Of a stretch of DNA of 49,218 nt, positions 9,971 to 21,085 are shown one piece after another. Location: the NCBI GenBank assembly GCA_029339195.1, contig JAPTJF010000462.1:1-49218 (forward strand), given 5' to 3'. The stretch is from Micractinium sp. NFX-FRZ (Eukaryota > Chlorophyta > Trebouxiophyceae > Chlorellales > Chlorellaceae). Below the pieces are notes generated by a model that saw only the letters and a program-made list of their open reading frames with translations, had not been told where the DNA came from and did not search any database. How positions within the stretch are numbered: position 1 is the first letter of the stretch; the number at the start of each line of letters is the position of its first letter. Position numbers and translations under genes: made by a program.

Positions 9971-12900
9971 TCAGTCATCCCCAGTGAGGTCGATTAATTC
10001 CCCAACAAACTGCCGTGCCTGCTGCCTGGTCCGCCGGCGCGCCATGCCCGCGCCCGCGGCCGGCAGCGGCAGAGTCGGCAGCATGGTGAGGTCGATTACT
10101 GCGTCCGTGGCTCCAACTGCTCCCCCCTCCGCTGCCGCCGGTGCCTCCTCTGCCGCTGCCGAAACCGCGTCCTCACCCTCCTCTTCTTTGTACGCAACCG
10201 CTGCCGCAGCCTCCGCCGCCGCTGCACCCCCTGCCGCCTCCTCCTCCTCCTCCTCCTCCTCCTCCTCATCATGGTCATCATGGTCATGATCTGCCATTGT
10301 CGCTGCCGCAGCAGCAGCCTCCTCCTCCGCCTCTTCTGCCGCCTCTTCAGCCGACTGGCGTGCCAGCTGCCGCTGCTGCTGCTGCTGCCGCCCATCCATC
10401 CCCTCCTCTGACCTCCGCGGCTGCTTCCGCGCCACAGGGCTGTCCACCTCTGCTTCGGCCCGGCGCTTGAGCCCTGCCGCCGCTGGGATGCCCTGGCGGC
10501 TGCCTTGCCACGCCGCTTCTGCCGCCTGCACCGCCGCTGCCGCTTCCGCCGCAGCCGCAGCCGACACGCCCGAGGCCGCCACGGCGCCAGCTGTAAAGGT
10601 GGCGCGGTCGCTGGCGGCCACGTCTTGGGCCGCAGCGCCTGCTGCTGGAAGCGCTGCCTTGCCCGCCGCTTTCCTCACCTGTTGAAGAATGCAGGCAGGC
10701 AGAGTGAGTTGGAATCAGTTGAGGCACAACCGTGTGCTTGGGCAGCAAGAGGAGGGGGAGGGGCATCACCCGCATGCCCCCACAGGCATCACGGCGCATG
10801 CTGGCAGGCAGGCTCAAGAACCTTTCATCCCAATGCTACATGAGCTGCATTAGAAAACATCCCACCTACTCGCCCTTTTCCAAATCTTTCCAACTCTTGT
10901 GCGTCTAGGCGTCGCCACCCACCTGCCCCCGCAGGCGCTCAATCTCCTTCTCCAGCTCCCGCTTCTCCCCCTCCGCACGCCGCCTCACTTCCGCCAGCGC
11001 CCGCCGCTTCTCCTCCGCCGCCACCGCGGCATCCAGCGCTCCCTGAATGGCCTCGAAATACTCGGCCCGCCCGTAGTCGAACAGCAGCTCCTGGCCTGCC
11101 TCGGCGTCCCGCAGGCAGAACATCACGGGGACGGGCCAGCCAAGCACGTCCACTGGGAAAAGGTGGCAGCTGGGCTCTCCCACGCTGCCGCCGCTGTGGT
11201 AGCCCTGCACGGATCGGCACGCAGCAGGCATGGGCTGGTTTGGGTGAGGCCGGCTTGAGGCAAATTGCAACTTGAGTCGCGCAGCACTGCTGGCCGGTGT
11301 GTGTGCTGGCGGCGGAAGCAGAGGCATGCGGGCAGGCAAGAGGGAAGATGGGCGGGCACGCAGGCCGGGAGTGGGCTGGCATGCTTGCAAGCAAGGCTAC
11401 GTTCAGCTGGCAGGGGCGGCATGCAGCGCTTCCATTTGAGCCCACCCACCTCGAATGTGAAGGGGTCCACGTGGGGCGCGTTGGCACACGCCATCTCGTT
11501 GCCGCACTGGAAGGCTGTGTGCCACACCCGGTAATCGCTCTCCTGCATGCAACACAATAGCCAGGCGACCAGGAAGGGATCAAGCAAGGAGAGTCAGATG
11601 AACGGGAGGGGGGTGCAGATGCCCCAATGCGTGCAGCACAAGCGGCCAGGCAACCCAGAACAGAGTCGAAGTAAGGAGGGGCGGAGGGGCGGGGGGGGGG
11701 GGTGTTGCCGGTGCAGGCGCAGCCGATGTTGGGAGGGAGCACAGCACTTGTGGTGGGTGGGGGTGCTTACCGAGCGGCGCGCGTCACGCTGGAATGGGAG
11801 GCCTTTTGGGAGCGGCACGTCTGCTGCGTAGCTGTCGTGGGCCAGCTTCCAGAGCCGCTGGCTGCAGTGACACGGAGCTCTCACAAAGGCAGGTTTCAGC
11901 TAGTCGCGGCGCTTGGCACGTGGCGCAAGTCCCAGTCTGGGCGCAAGGGCAGCGAGCGCCTGCAGCAGCACGAGCAAAGCCCGCGCCGCGGCATGGGCGT
12001 GCTTGCAATACGTTGCACGAGGCTGCAGAGGGCGGCTGTCAATGGCTGGCGTAAGCAGCGGATGCATGCAAGCAGGAGGGTGCAGAGGACGGCTGTCGCA
12101 GCGACCACACTAATATGGGCTGCTCACCAGGCGGTGCCCTTGGCAAAGCCCTGCGGCGGCTCCCGGCACATCTGGTCATACTCGTATTCCACCAGAGCCT
12201 CAGACCTGCGGGCACCAGCACGAGTGGAGAGATGAGGAGAAACCAGACTGGCAACAGCGCAGCCTGGCGCCAGCCTGCAAGGCCAGCCTTGCCTCATGCA
12301 CCAACACGCCTCGGGGGGATGACATGGCAAAGAGCGCAGCACAGCACGTGCCAGGCGGAAATCTGAGCACCCGGCGGGCAGTGCCGCTTACCGGTACACG
12401 CCGATGAAGTCCCCGGCGCGCAGCCGCCTGCCTGGACGCACGTACAGGGCCCGTCCACCCCTGCAGGCCAGGCCGCAGAGGGGTGGGGCAGAGGGGTGGG
12501 GCAACGCGTGTCAGGAGGCGCATGCATTACTTGGCGCAGCAGCCCTCTGCTGAGATGTACAGTGTGACAAAAAAGAGGAAGCAAGGAAGAAGCAGCTGGC
12601 ACATCAGACGCCGGCATGGATGCAGCCCTGGCGTGCAGGATGAGGAAACGGGCAGGCACCTGAGGCCGATGCGTGCGTCATCGCCTGGTACTGTGCCAAC
12701 AAACACGGCATCTGCATGACATGGCATGTTGGCATCACCAGGGGCGCTGCGTTAATCACAGCGGGCGGGGGTAGGCGCGCGACACCTCGTGCCCGTCTGC
12801 AAACCCTTGCGCCAGGCAAACCCACCGGGGCCGCCCGCAGCCGCCTTGCCAGCTCAGGACGCCAACCCAGCAAGTGGGAGGCACAAGAACATTGCAGCCG

Positions 12901-13765
12901 GGCAATCACGCAGCCGGCACGCACCCGCCACCGGCGCCTGCATGCTCCTGAGGCGGGCGCGCAGCTCTGGCAGCGGCAGGCGGGCGCCGGGCGCCAGCCC
13001 CAGCTCGTGTTCAATGGCGGCAGCAGCCTTCTCCCTCATTGAGGTCACGTCCAACCCCTGGAAGCGCTCCTGCCTCGTGTCTGCATGGGTCCGGAGCAAG
13101 CTTTCGGAGCGTTGCCACAGGAGCGGCGGGGCGCCAGCAGGCACCAGCTGGCACCAGACGCTGCTCGGGTGGGATGTAGGCACCAGAAGGCGCTTTGCAA
13201 GTCAGCAGCCCCCCATGCGTGCTCACTTTTCTTCATCCCGTTGATCCTGAGCACGTTGAGCACGGAGAGGCACGGCTTGTTGCAGGTGAAGGCGTCCACC
13301 TTTGGACGCATGATGTCCGCCAGCGCACCCTTGAAACCAATGCCCACAAACTGCAGCAGGGCGAATTGTGGGGCGGGCATGTGGACGCCAAAATCGTGAA
13401 GCCGCCGCGCACCACTGCACTCCCAGCATGCAGCAGATGGCAGGCGCCGAGCCTGCTGTCACGCCCTGGCGGCACGCATGGCACGACGTGGCCGTCTGGT
13501 GCCACGGCCATCGCTCATCCATGCATGGCGCGCGCCACCCGCTACCCTCCCGCCAGCAGCAGAAACTCACCATCTCCTTGCCCTCCGGCAGCCGCTCTCC
13601 CTGTTCGTGCTCCTCGCTGAGCACCCGGAAAATGTCCGACTTGATCACTTGTTCATTCTCGCTGGTGCCGGGCGCCGGAATGCTGCCGCCAGCAGCAGCG
13701 CGGGGAGCGGCAGCCGAGGTGCTGGGTCCAGCCGCTGCAACCCCATGGTTTTCCAGCTCGCTCAT
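9971..13765 (-). CDS. Divergent SET-domain-like protein with C-terminal SUMO-interaction-like motifs
   Basis: Minus-strand exons 13765-13571, 13350-13227, 13080-12925, 12711-12660, 12460-12392, 12205-12128, 11861-11771, 11542-11450, 11204-10923 and 10678-9971 join to 615 aa with all phases consistent. Residues ~177-199 (RALYVRPGRRLRAGDFIGVY) match the N-terminal SET strand, and ~307-331 (VMFCLRDAEAGQELLFDYG) matches the C-terminal SET segment; the intervening NHSC-type cofactor/knot motif of canonical SET enzymes is not visible. Residues ~337-380 form a charged coiled coil (AEEKRRALAEVRRRAEGEK). The last exon encodes an Ala-rich segment, a basic NLS-like patch (KRRAEAEV...RKQPRR), an acidic HDHDDHDEEEE run, and two SIM-like motifs, VIDLT (574-578) and LIDLTGDD (608-615, the very end). 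SET proteins methylate lysines; SIMs bind SUMO. Whether this one is catalytic is uncertain. The start ATG has no competing in-frame upstream ATG that I noted. Confidence 0.85.
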
Positions 13766-14888
13766 GGCGTATGGCCACCTGAACGCAGGTTAAAGGGAGG
13801 CCGGTGGGCTGTGGGAGCACGAGGGGGAAGCGACGGATGGCAGCACTGGGCAGCGGCGGCGAGAGGGCGGCGGCCGCGAGGCCGCTGTAAGAACATCTGA
13901 AGCCGGGTCGCAAGCGCGGCGTGCAGGCCCGCAGAATTCCCTTGGGTTTACCTTCAGGTGAAGCCCAAGGCCCTAGACGAGGGCTCCCTGCAAGCTCCTA
14001 GCTGGACTTGAAGGCAATAATGCAGGCGCGGGAGCGGGCCGACTCTCGAATGCAGGGATCGGGACGACTCTCGCAAATAAGAGGTGCGCAGTGCAGAGGA
14101 ACGCAAGCTTGCCGCAACCGAGCCTGTCCACGGTCGAGCTCGGCGCCGCCACAGTTCAGAGCCTGGCAATCACTCCTAGCGGCGCCGCCTGCACGATCAG
14201 CGCGTGGCACGGCGCTCCTGACGCTGAAGTTCCTCCCATGCAAATGCGCCGGCCTACGTGGCAGCAGCTAATGCAACACCGCTGCTGCTGCCGCCGCCTG
14301 CACGCCGCCGTGAATGTGCAGGGCGGACAGAGCAGCTGAAGCGTGTTGGCTGGCACAGCTGCACTTTAGCTGCCAGGCAGTGAGTGTGTTCTATGCACTG
14401 CCCGCAGTGGATGTGTGTCTGCAATGTATGCTGGCCGCCGCCCGCTGACGCCTGGCGAGCTTCATGCATGCCGGGCTAGTGAGCGCTCCTCCAGCAGTCG
14501 ACACCCTGCAGGACATCCCCATCGCCTGGTCAACTTGCGTTTAACGCTAAATGACACGCCGTTTCTTGCTTCTGGGGCCTGGTTCCAGCCGTCTGTGCCA
14601 TCGGCAGCGCGCCCGCTGCGCGGCACAGCGAGGCCCACACTTCCATGCATTGTCCTGGGTTCCAACCCTCCCTCATCCTGTCTCACAAGCCCTGCTGGTT
14701 CCATTGACTTATAAAATGAAGGGATGTCGACACAAGAGTGCTGGCGCCCGCACCGTCTCCCTTGCACTCGACCGGCAGCGCCACTTTGCGCTACAGCAGC
14801 AGGTGTCTGTTCAGCAACGGTGTGCCCCCAAACAGCGTCAGGCTGTGCGCCTGACGACGGTTAAAACGGCATGTTGCGGTTCGATGGC
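13766..14888. other. Intergenic: promoter of the SET-like gene and 3' UTR of the CxxC gene
   Basis: Both flanking genes are on the minus strand. ORFs on either strand here have no splice-compatible continuation or recognisable domain. There is no clear minus-strand TGTAA. Confidence 0.45.
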
Positions 14889-15911
14889 TCACTTGGGTTT
14901 GTGCAGGTTGCGCCACAGGCCGCCATACCTGCGGGAGGCCAGGCATGTCGGCCACGAAGGCAGGGCATGGCAGGCAGGCAGGTGAGCGAGCGGCAGCTTG
15001 CATTGGCTGGTGGCCTGGGGGTGCCGCCCAGGCACGGCGGCAGGTGTTGCAGAGGAGCAGGGAAGTGCTGGCCAGGCATGGCGGCAGGTGTTGCAAAGGA
15101 GCAGGGCGGTGCCCAGCAGAGGGACACACACGAACACACACACAACCTTGCTGTGGTGGTGCAGCAACTGATGGCGTGCAGGCAGGCAGGCAGCGGGCCC
15201 CTGCGTGGGCCTGCCTGCCTCAAGACTGACCGATAGTGTGGGTGGTCGGCATCCCCGTCCACCACCCCGCCGCTCACGTCCCGCCAGCACCGGCCGCAGA
15301 CCTGCATGGGAAGGGGGAGGGCCCCGGGAAGGGAGTGAGTGGCACAGGCATGTCTGCATGTGCACTTAGCACTCACTCAACTGCAGATGTCAGCCCCTGC
15401 AATGGCAATGGCAGCGAGGCTGCAGGCCCTTGCACCCATGGGCCGCTCCCCCCCGTGCCCCTGCAAACGCCCACCAACTGCCTGCCCGGGGCGCCTGCAC
15501 CCACCATGTGCCATTTCGCGCCGGCATCGATCTGGCAGCGAACCAGGGTGTCTTTCATGCCGCTGCACAGGTCGCATGCCTTCTGGCCCACCTCCTCCAG
15601 CACACCCTCACGCTGCGCACGCCGCGCCGCCTTCTGCTGCTGCGAGGGCGGGAACGGGAGGGAGGGAGGGGCGGGTGTGCTGGATGTGGGCCAGCGGCTG
15701 CTGCAACAGTGTTTGATTAGATGGCAGAAGGAATGCGCTGCTGCCGAGCACAGGGGGCCTTGCAGCAGACGACTGACTAAGTGTGCAGCTGCCGAGCACG
15801 CAACCCAGGCAAGCTACTGCACCAGCGCGCCCCGCCTGCCCTCCACACTCATACCTTGACCGCCTCCTTACGGGCCTTCCTCTCCTCTGGAGTCTCCGCC
15901 CTCTTGGACAT
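14889..15911 (-). CDS. Small conserved CxxC...CxxC (putative zinc-binding) protein, 100 aa
   Basis: Exons 15911-15855, 15639-15505, 15301-15231 and 14928-14889 (minus strand) join to exactly 100 aa. The N-terminus is a charged helix (MSKRAETPEERKARKEAVK, then QQKAARRAQREG). It is followed by two cysteine pairs: CDLC, then RCQID...KWHM, then VCGRCWRDVSGG, and a conserved end (DHPHYRYGGLWRN). I recognise this as a small plant/algal family of unknown function whose members share the CDLC / RCQID / CGKCWKDVSGG / HPHYRYGGLW pattern. Four or five cysteines suggest one zinc site. There is no signal peptide or membrane segment, so it is probably nuclear or cytosolic. It is divergent from the dsRBD/RS gene at 16722, with an 810 bp shared upstream region. 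Function is not known to me. Confidence 0.85.
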
Positions 15912-16721
15912 CACACGGAGCCTGGCCAGCCGAGCGACAGAGGGATGCCTGGCAGCGGCGGTGCCGGCGCGACTGGCGAGCATGCGCGGCGGCGTGCGGG
16001 CGACAGCGCCGCTGGGCTGGTGCCCGCCGCGGTCGGCCTGTCGGATGGGGCACGCAGCGGCTAAAAGGATCACTCAAGTACCATATGTGCGAACCAGTGG
16101 CCTGAAGGCCGCGAGAAGCGCTTCTTGCCCCGGCCAGCAGTGCGGCCGCCCGGCAGAAGCGGTGATGTGGCTGGTAGACTTTAAAATAGAAATAGTAGTA
16201 CCAATGCGTCCGCAAAGGGTCTGGCCGAGCTGCCAGAGCTGGCGGGGCCTCGGTGCCTCAGGCCACGCTGCGCCCGCTGGGGCGGTGGCGGCACGGTACT
16301 CGGTAGGCCAGGCAAGCTTGTGTTGAAGTAGTACCCTTTGGGTTGGTTCCTGACATGGCATGTCTGACTGTAAGACCCAGATTCAATGTGTGCCCCAGGC
16401 GCTCCTGCAACAACTGACACCACCGCTGTTGACTGGGGAGTCGCAAATGCCCGGCTGCCTGTGCCCGTGTGCCGGCTGGCCACGCGTGACTTGGAATGTG
16501 AAGCAGCAGAGAAGGGGCACGGCATGTTTAATCACCTATATGATCGTGTGTTCAGTTGTTCAATCAGATCCATGACCTCCGTCTTGTGCTTGCCCGGCCC
16601 TTGCCCGGCGCATGCATTGGCGGCAGCGGCGGCGACAGCGGCATGCACAGCGCGCCGCACCTAGTGCTGCACCCACACCCGCGCTCTTCGCGCTTCGTGA
16701 TCATCGGTGCCTTAAACAAGC
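15912..16721. other. Shared divergent promoter region (CxxC gene / dsRBD-RS gene)
   Basis: 810 bp between two divergent start codons with no supportable coding exon. An A/T-richer stretch around 16176-16203 (CTTTAAAATAGAAATAG) stands out in otherwise GC-rich DNA and could be a core promoter element. Confidence 0.4.
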
Positions 16722-19700
16722 ATGCAGGCCGCCGGTTGGGGCGAGCAGCAGCAGGACTGGCAGCAGTGGCAGCAGCAGCAGCAGCAGGACTGGCAGCAGT
16801 GGCAGCAGCAGCAGCAGCAGACCTGGCAGCAGTGGCAGCATCCCGGCGACCCCTACGCTGGCTATAGTTACCAGCAGCAGGCAGCCGCCTACACGCCGGG
16901 CTATGGAGAGGCGCCGCACGCGCAAGGCTACTCGCAGCAGCAGCAGGCGTCCGCCGCCAAGCGGCAGCGCTTGGATCCGGACCAGCACACGATATTTTTG
17001 CATGACGCAGCGGGCCATCCCGGTCGGGGCAAGCAGCTGCAGGCGGCGGCGGCGACGTCTTCGGGCAAGGCGCAGCGCCGCGCCGCCAATGCGGCTGCAG
17101 CAGCAGGGCTGGCGTCACTGCCTGCCGCCGCCACAGGCAACTACCTAGATGCCTACCCGGCTGTCAAGCGCCTGATGCAGCGCTTCAAGTGAGTTGGGGG
17201 TGCTACGTCCGTGAGGTTGGTCAGGGCAGCTGGGCAGCGGGGCGGGTGTAGCATTTTCTGCCCATGTGCGGCGGAGACACCCCGCTGCCGCCACTGCAGC
17301 AGCTTTCATTATGGCCCCAGCAACGGCAGCCTGGCAAGTGCAGACGTGAACAATGCACACAAGTGGACCCCGTGGCGGTCCGCCTGCCTGCCCCGCCCCG
17401 CCTCGCCCCGCCGCCTTCCCTTGCATTCAAAGGGGCCGTCCGTCCTTCCTTTGTGGGTGCTGCAGGGATGAGCTTCGGGTGGATCAATTCCCTCTGGCAG
17501 TACTCAATGAATACGCCACAAGAATGATGTACCAGGTATGGAGGAGGGTGCAGGGGTGTTTGCTGGGTGCTGGCGGCCGCGCTCCAGCACAGCGCTTGCT
17601 TCGTGGTGCTGGCGCCAGCACACACCCCGCCGTCCACTGTCACTGTGTTCCCATGTGAATCGAGGGGCACAGATGGTTTGTGTAGTGCACACCCACGACG
17701 CAGCCGCAGCCCCCACCCCTTGTGACCTCTGTGCTGCTGCATGTTGACACACCAGCATGGGTGGATCAGCCGTTGCGCATTCCCTGATCGCCTTGCATAC
17801 CCTGATCGCCCAGCGCCCCAGCCGCCCCCTCCTCCTGGCAGGTGGCGTGGAGCGTGGAGCAGGAGAGCCGCATGGGCGGCTTCCGCGTGACTGTGCGCCT
17901 GGCCAGCAAGCGGGACGGGGAGACGATAGAGAGCGGGGAGGGGCGGGCGCGCAACAAGCAGGCGGGGAAGCAGGTGGGGCAAGGCCCGGGGTGCCACTGG
18001 GGGAGGGAGGGGCTGTTCGGCACGCAGTATGCAGGCCTGCTTGCACTTGTGTGCTCGTACAAGCAGGGAGGTGTTCGCCAGGAGGGGGAGGGAGCTTTGC
18101 ATGGTGTGCTACAGCTGGTGAGCTGCTGCATCCTGGCCGCACACGCTGGCAATGCACACCCCATGGTCCCACCAGCCTCCCTCCCAGCAGCTGTTGACAT
18201 CAGCGGCACACCCGCCTCCCGACCTTGTGCCTGCCCCTTGCTGCCTAACACCACTGCAGGTGGCTGCCGCTGCCTGCCTGGAGCGGCTGCTTGAGTCGGC
18301 GGTTGACGAGGACAGCCTGCTGAATCCGGGGGCTGGCAAGGCGGACGGCAGCAAGAAGAAGGCGTGGAATGTGGGTGGCCCCTGGGGGCCTGCTGTGCTG
18401 CGGGTGGCGTGTGCTGGGGTGCGGTGGGTGGGCCCTGGTGCAGCGTGGGGGGAGGTGTGACCGCTGGGTAGGTTGTAGGGTGTCGGGGGATCGAGATGCC
18501 ACGTGTGTGCAGAGCAGGCATGCAGGGGCAAACGCCTGGTGGTTGGAGGGCTGGCTGTTGTGTTTGGCAGCAGAGTGGGCCCTGTGCACCGACGCGGGCT
18601 GCGCTCGCTGTCTGGCCGTGACTGTTTGCCTCAGCCCCGCCACGGCCCTGCCGCAGCACCTGGTGCAGCTGCCCCTTACCGCTGCTGCTGCTGCTGCTGC
18701 ATGCTTTGCTGCCTGCAGGCACCGCAGCACCCTGGGCTCGGGGCGGACCCGTCCCCAGGCGGGGGCGGGGGCGGCGGCTACCGTGGGAGCGGCGGCTACG
18801 GCAGCGGCGGCTACCGCCGCTTCGGAGGCCCCTCCCGCTTCGGCGGCATGGCGTCGTTTGTGCGGGGCGGCACGATGGTGCCCGACGGGGCGGGCTTTGA
18901 GCTGAAGCCCACGCCTGGCTCGGCGGCAGCGCGGGTGAGCGGCAGGGTGGGTGTGGGTGTCCGGTGGGAAGAGAACGGGGGGATGAACAGGAAGGTCAGG
19001 CTGGGAGTGTGGCTGCGGCTGTCCTGCGTGCCTGGAGCCTAGCTTCCGTGCTCCGCAAGGGGCCAACTGCTGGGAGCTGCTTTGGGGGCAATGGGGTGCT
19101 TCCAACCCTCCCAATGCCCTGAACCGGGACCCGCTGCTGCCGCTTTGGAATGAGCAGCGCCCCCTGACCCTGCCCACCTCTGCCCGCCTGTCTGCACCCC
19201 CTCCATCGCCCGCTGCGCCTCGCAGGGCCGGTTTGGGGAGGCCAGCGGGCGCACGCCCTACCGCCCGCCCTCCATCCAGCAGCAGCTGAACACGTTTGAG
19301 GCCGCCACTCTGCCCAACGCTGGCAAGCAGTTCACGTCGTCTGGCGCTGTGCGCTGCTCCTCCCGCCACAGCATGGGCACGGGCGCAAGCCTGGGCACGC
19401 TTGCAGCTGCCCCCGGCATTGCTCCGCCTGCACTCAATGGCGGCGGCGATGAGGACGCAGCTGGTGCGGGTGCGTTGGTGGGCCGTGGCCTGGGCTGGGG
19501 CGGCAGCGGCGATGGGGAGGCAGGCGAGGCGGAGCTTGGCAGGTGGCGTGATGCGGCAGACGGCGGCAGGCACAGCCCGCAGGCACAGCGGCGGCCGCAC
19601 TCCCCTCGGGCCCCACAGTTCCACTTCACTTATGGCGACCCCGCAGCAGAGGTGCAGCGTTTGGAGCAGCGGGAGACGATGCAGCGGGAGTGGCAGGGAC

Positions 19701-21085
19701 GGGCGGCGGCAGCGGCGGCACAAGCACAGGCGCTGGCGCAGCGGTGGGGCACCCCTCCGGTGCCGCCGCCTGCGGCGCGGCTGCAGCAGCAGCAGTGGGC
19801 CACGCCGCCGGTGCAGCCCCGGGGGATGCCGCAGTGGGCTGCGGGTTTGGCACCGTCACGCCTGCAGCGGAGCAGCAACAACAGCAGATGGGACAGGGGC
19901 GCGGCTGGCGGCCAGGAGCAGCAGGGTGCCAGGCAGCAGCGGGAGAGGAGTGCTGAAGGGGAGGAGGGCGAGCAGCGGCGGCGGCGAGGGCGGGAAGATG
20001 AGTTAGGTGACGACCGCCGCAGCCACAGAGAGGGGCGTCACAGCCTTGCTGGCGAGGAGCAGCGTGGGGAGCGCGGCCACCGAGGCAGCAGGAGCAGGAG
20101 CAGAGAGCGGCGGCGCAGCGTGAGCAGGGATAGGAAACGGAACCGCAGCAGGAGCAGGGACCGGCGGCGCAGCAGGAGTAAGGAGCGGTGGCGCAGCAGG
20201 AGCAAGGAGCGGCGGCGCAGCAGGAGCAAGGAGCGGCGGCGCAGCAGGAGCAAGCACCGCCGCCGAAGCAGCAGGAGCAGAGAGGGCAAGCATGGGCATC
20301 GGCACAGCCACCGCCACCGGTCCCACAAGTCTAAGCACCGCAGCCGCAGCCGCAGTTGGAGCAGAGGTGGGAGCAGGGAGCGGGAGCGTAGCAGGAGCAG
20401 AGGCGGAAGCAGGGAAGGGCGGCGCAGCATGAGCGGGGCGCGTGAGCAGCACAGTGGCGACAGCCGTGAGCGCCAGCGCAGCCCTGGTGATAGGGGCCGC
20501 AATGAGCACAATTCAGGGCAGCACCGGCGGAGCAGCTTCTCCAAAGAGCAGCAGCAGGAGGAGGTGCAGGCACAGCAGCAGGGCCTCCGTGCTGAGGAGC
20601 AGCTGCGAGATGACGGCTCAGGGGAGCAGGTGCCGGCTGGAAACCCAGAGGAACGCTTCCAGGCTGGCAGCGCAGGGGAGCAGCAGCTGCAGGCTGCCAG
20701 CGCAGAGCAGCAGCAGCTTCATGCTGGCAGTGCAGTGGAACAGCAGCGGCTGCAGGCTGACGCTGCGGAGCAGCAACTGCACACTGACGGCGCAGCGGAG
20801 CAGCAGGCACCGCTGCCGCAGCAGGAGAATCTGCACACTGGCAGCGCAGAAGAGCAGGCGCAGGGCGGCAGCACAGAAGAGGGGCAGCAGCTGCAGGGCG
20901 TCAGCGCAGAGAAGGGGCAGCAGCCACCGCAGCAGAGTATCTGCGCTGAGGGCCAGGCGTCGAAGGAAGCCAGCAACTGGGAGGCGCTTCAGCAGCAGCC
21001 GCAAGGCAGCAGTGCAGAGCAGCCGCTGCCGGCTACAGTTAGCTTGATGAGGCCCGCATGCCACAGCAGGCGCAGCAGCACCTAA
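16722..21085 (+). CDS. dsRNA-binding-domain protein with Gln/Trp-repeat N-terminus, RGG/YGG segment and RS-rich domain
   Basis: Exons 16722-17188, 17466-17535, 17842-17973, 18260-18370, 18719-18934 and 19226-21085 join to 951 aa. Order of parts: (1) three DWQQWQ/TWQQWQ repeats with poly-Gln (~9-40) and a Tyr/Gln-rich segment; (2) KRQRLD, an NLS-like patch (~79); (3) a dsRBD-like fold at ~165-238 (LAVLNEYATRMMYQV, FRVTVRLAS, GEGRARNKQAGKQVAAAACL), with the typical basic N-terminus of the last helix; (4) Gly/Tyr-rich GGYGSGGYRR and RFGGP (~285-315); (5) an arginine/serine domain (~605-745) containing four 8-residue SRSKERRR units; (6) a ~13-residue Glu/Gln repeat (SAEQQLxA type, ~805-900). RS plus dsRBD architecture is known from splicing-speckle proteins such as SON. 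A role in pre-mRNA splicing or RNA granules is inferred; no G-patch or RRM was seen. Confidence 0.85.
16749..16847 (+). repeat. 33-bp coding repeat (WQQWQQQQQ units)
   Basis: Three consecutive imperfect 33-bp units encode (D/T)WQQWQ followed by a Gln run. The periodic Trp spacing is the notable feature of the otherwise Gln-rich N-terminus. Confidence 0.85.
20168..20268 (+). repeat. 24-bp coding repeat in the RS domain
   Basis: Four near-identical 24-bp units encode SRSKERWR/SRSKERRR/SRSKHRRR, a recent expansion inside the Arg-Ser domain. Confidence 0.8.
20661..20960 (+). repeat. Degenerate coding repeat, Glu/Gln-rich C-terminus
   Basis: Repeated ~36-42 bp units around GCxGAGCAGCAGCTGCA encode variants of SAEQQLxA in the C-terminal third of the RS protein. 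Confidence 0.7.

Noticed and set aside
10905..10923. SET-like protein ending at VGGDA before 10905
   Set aside because: A consensus donor (CAG|GTGGGT) occurs just before, and a phase-0 acceptor at 10679 opens a long exon; the spliced form is preferred.
18245..19723. 492-residue minus-strand ORF
   Set aside because: It is antisense to well-supported exons of the dsRBD/RS protein and low-complexity; a shadow.
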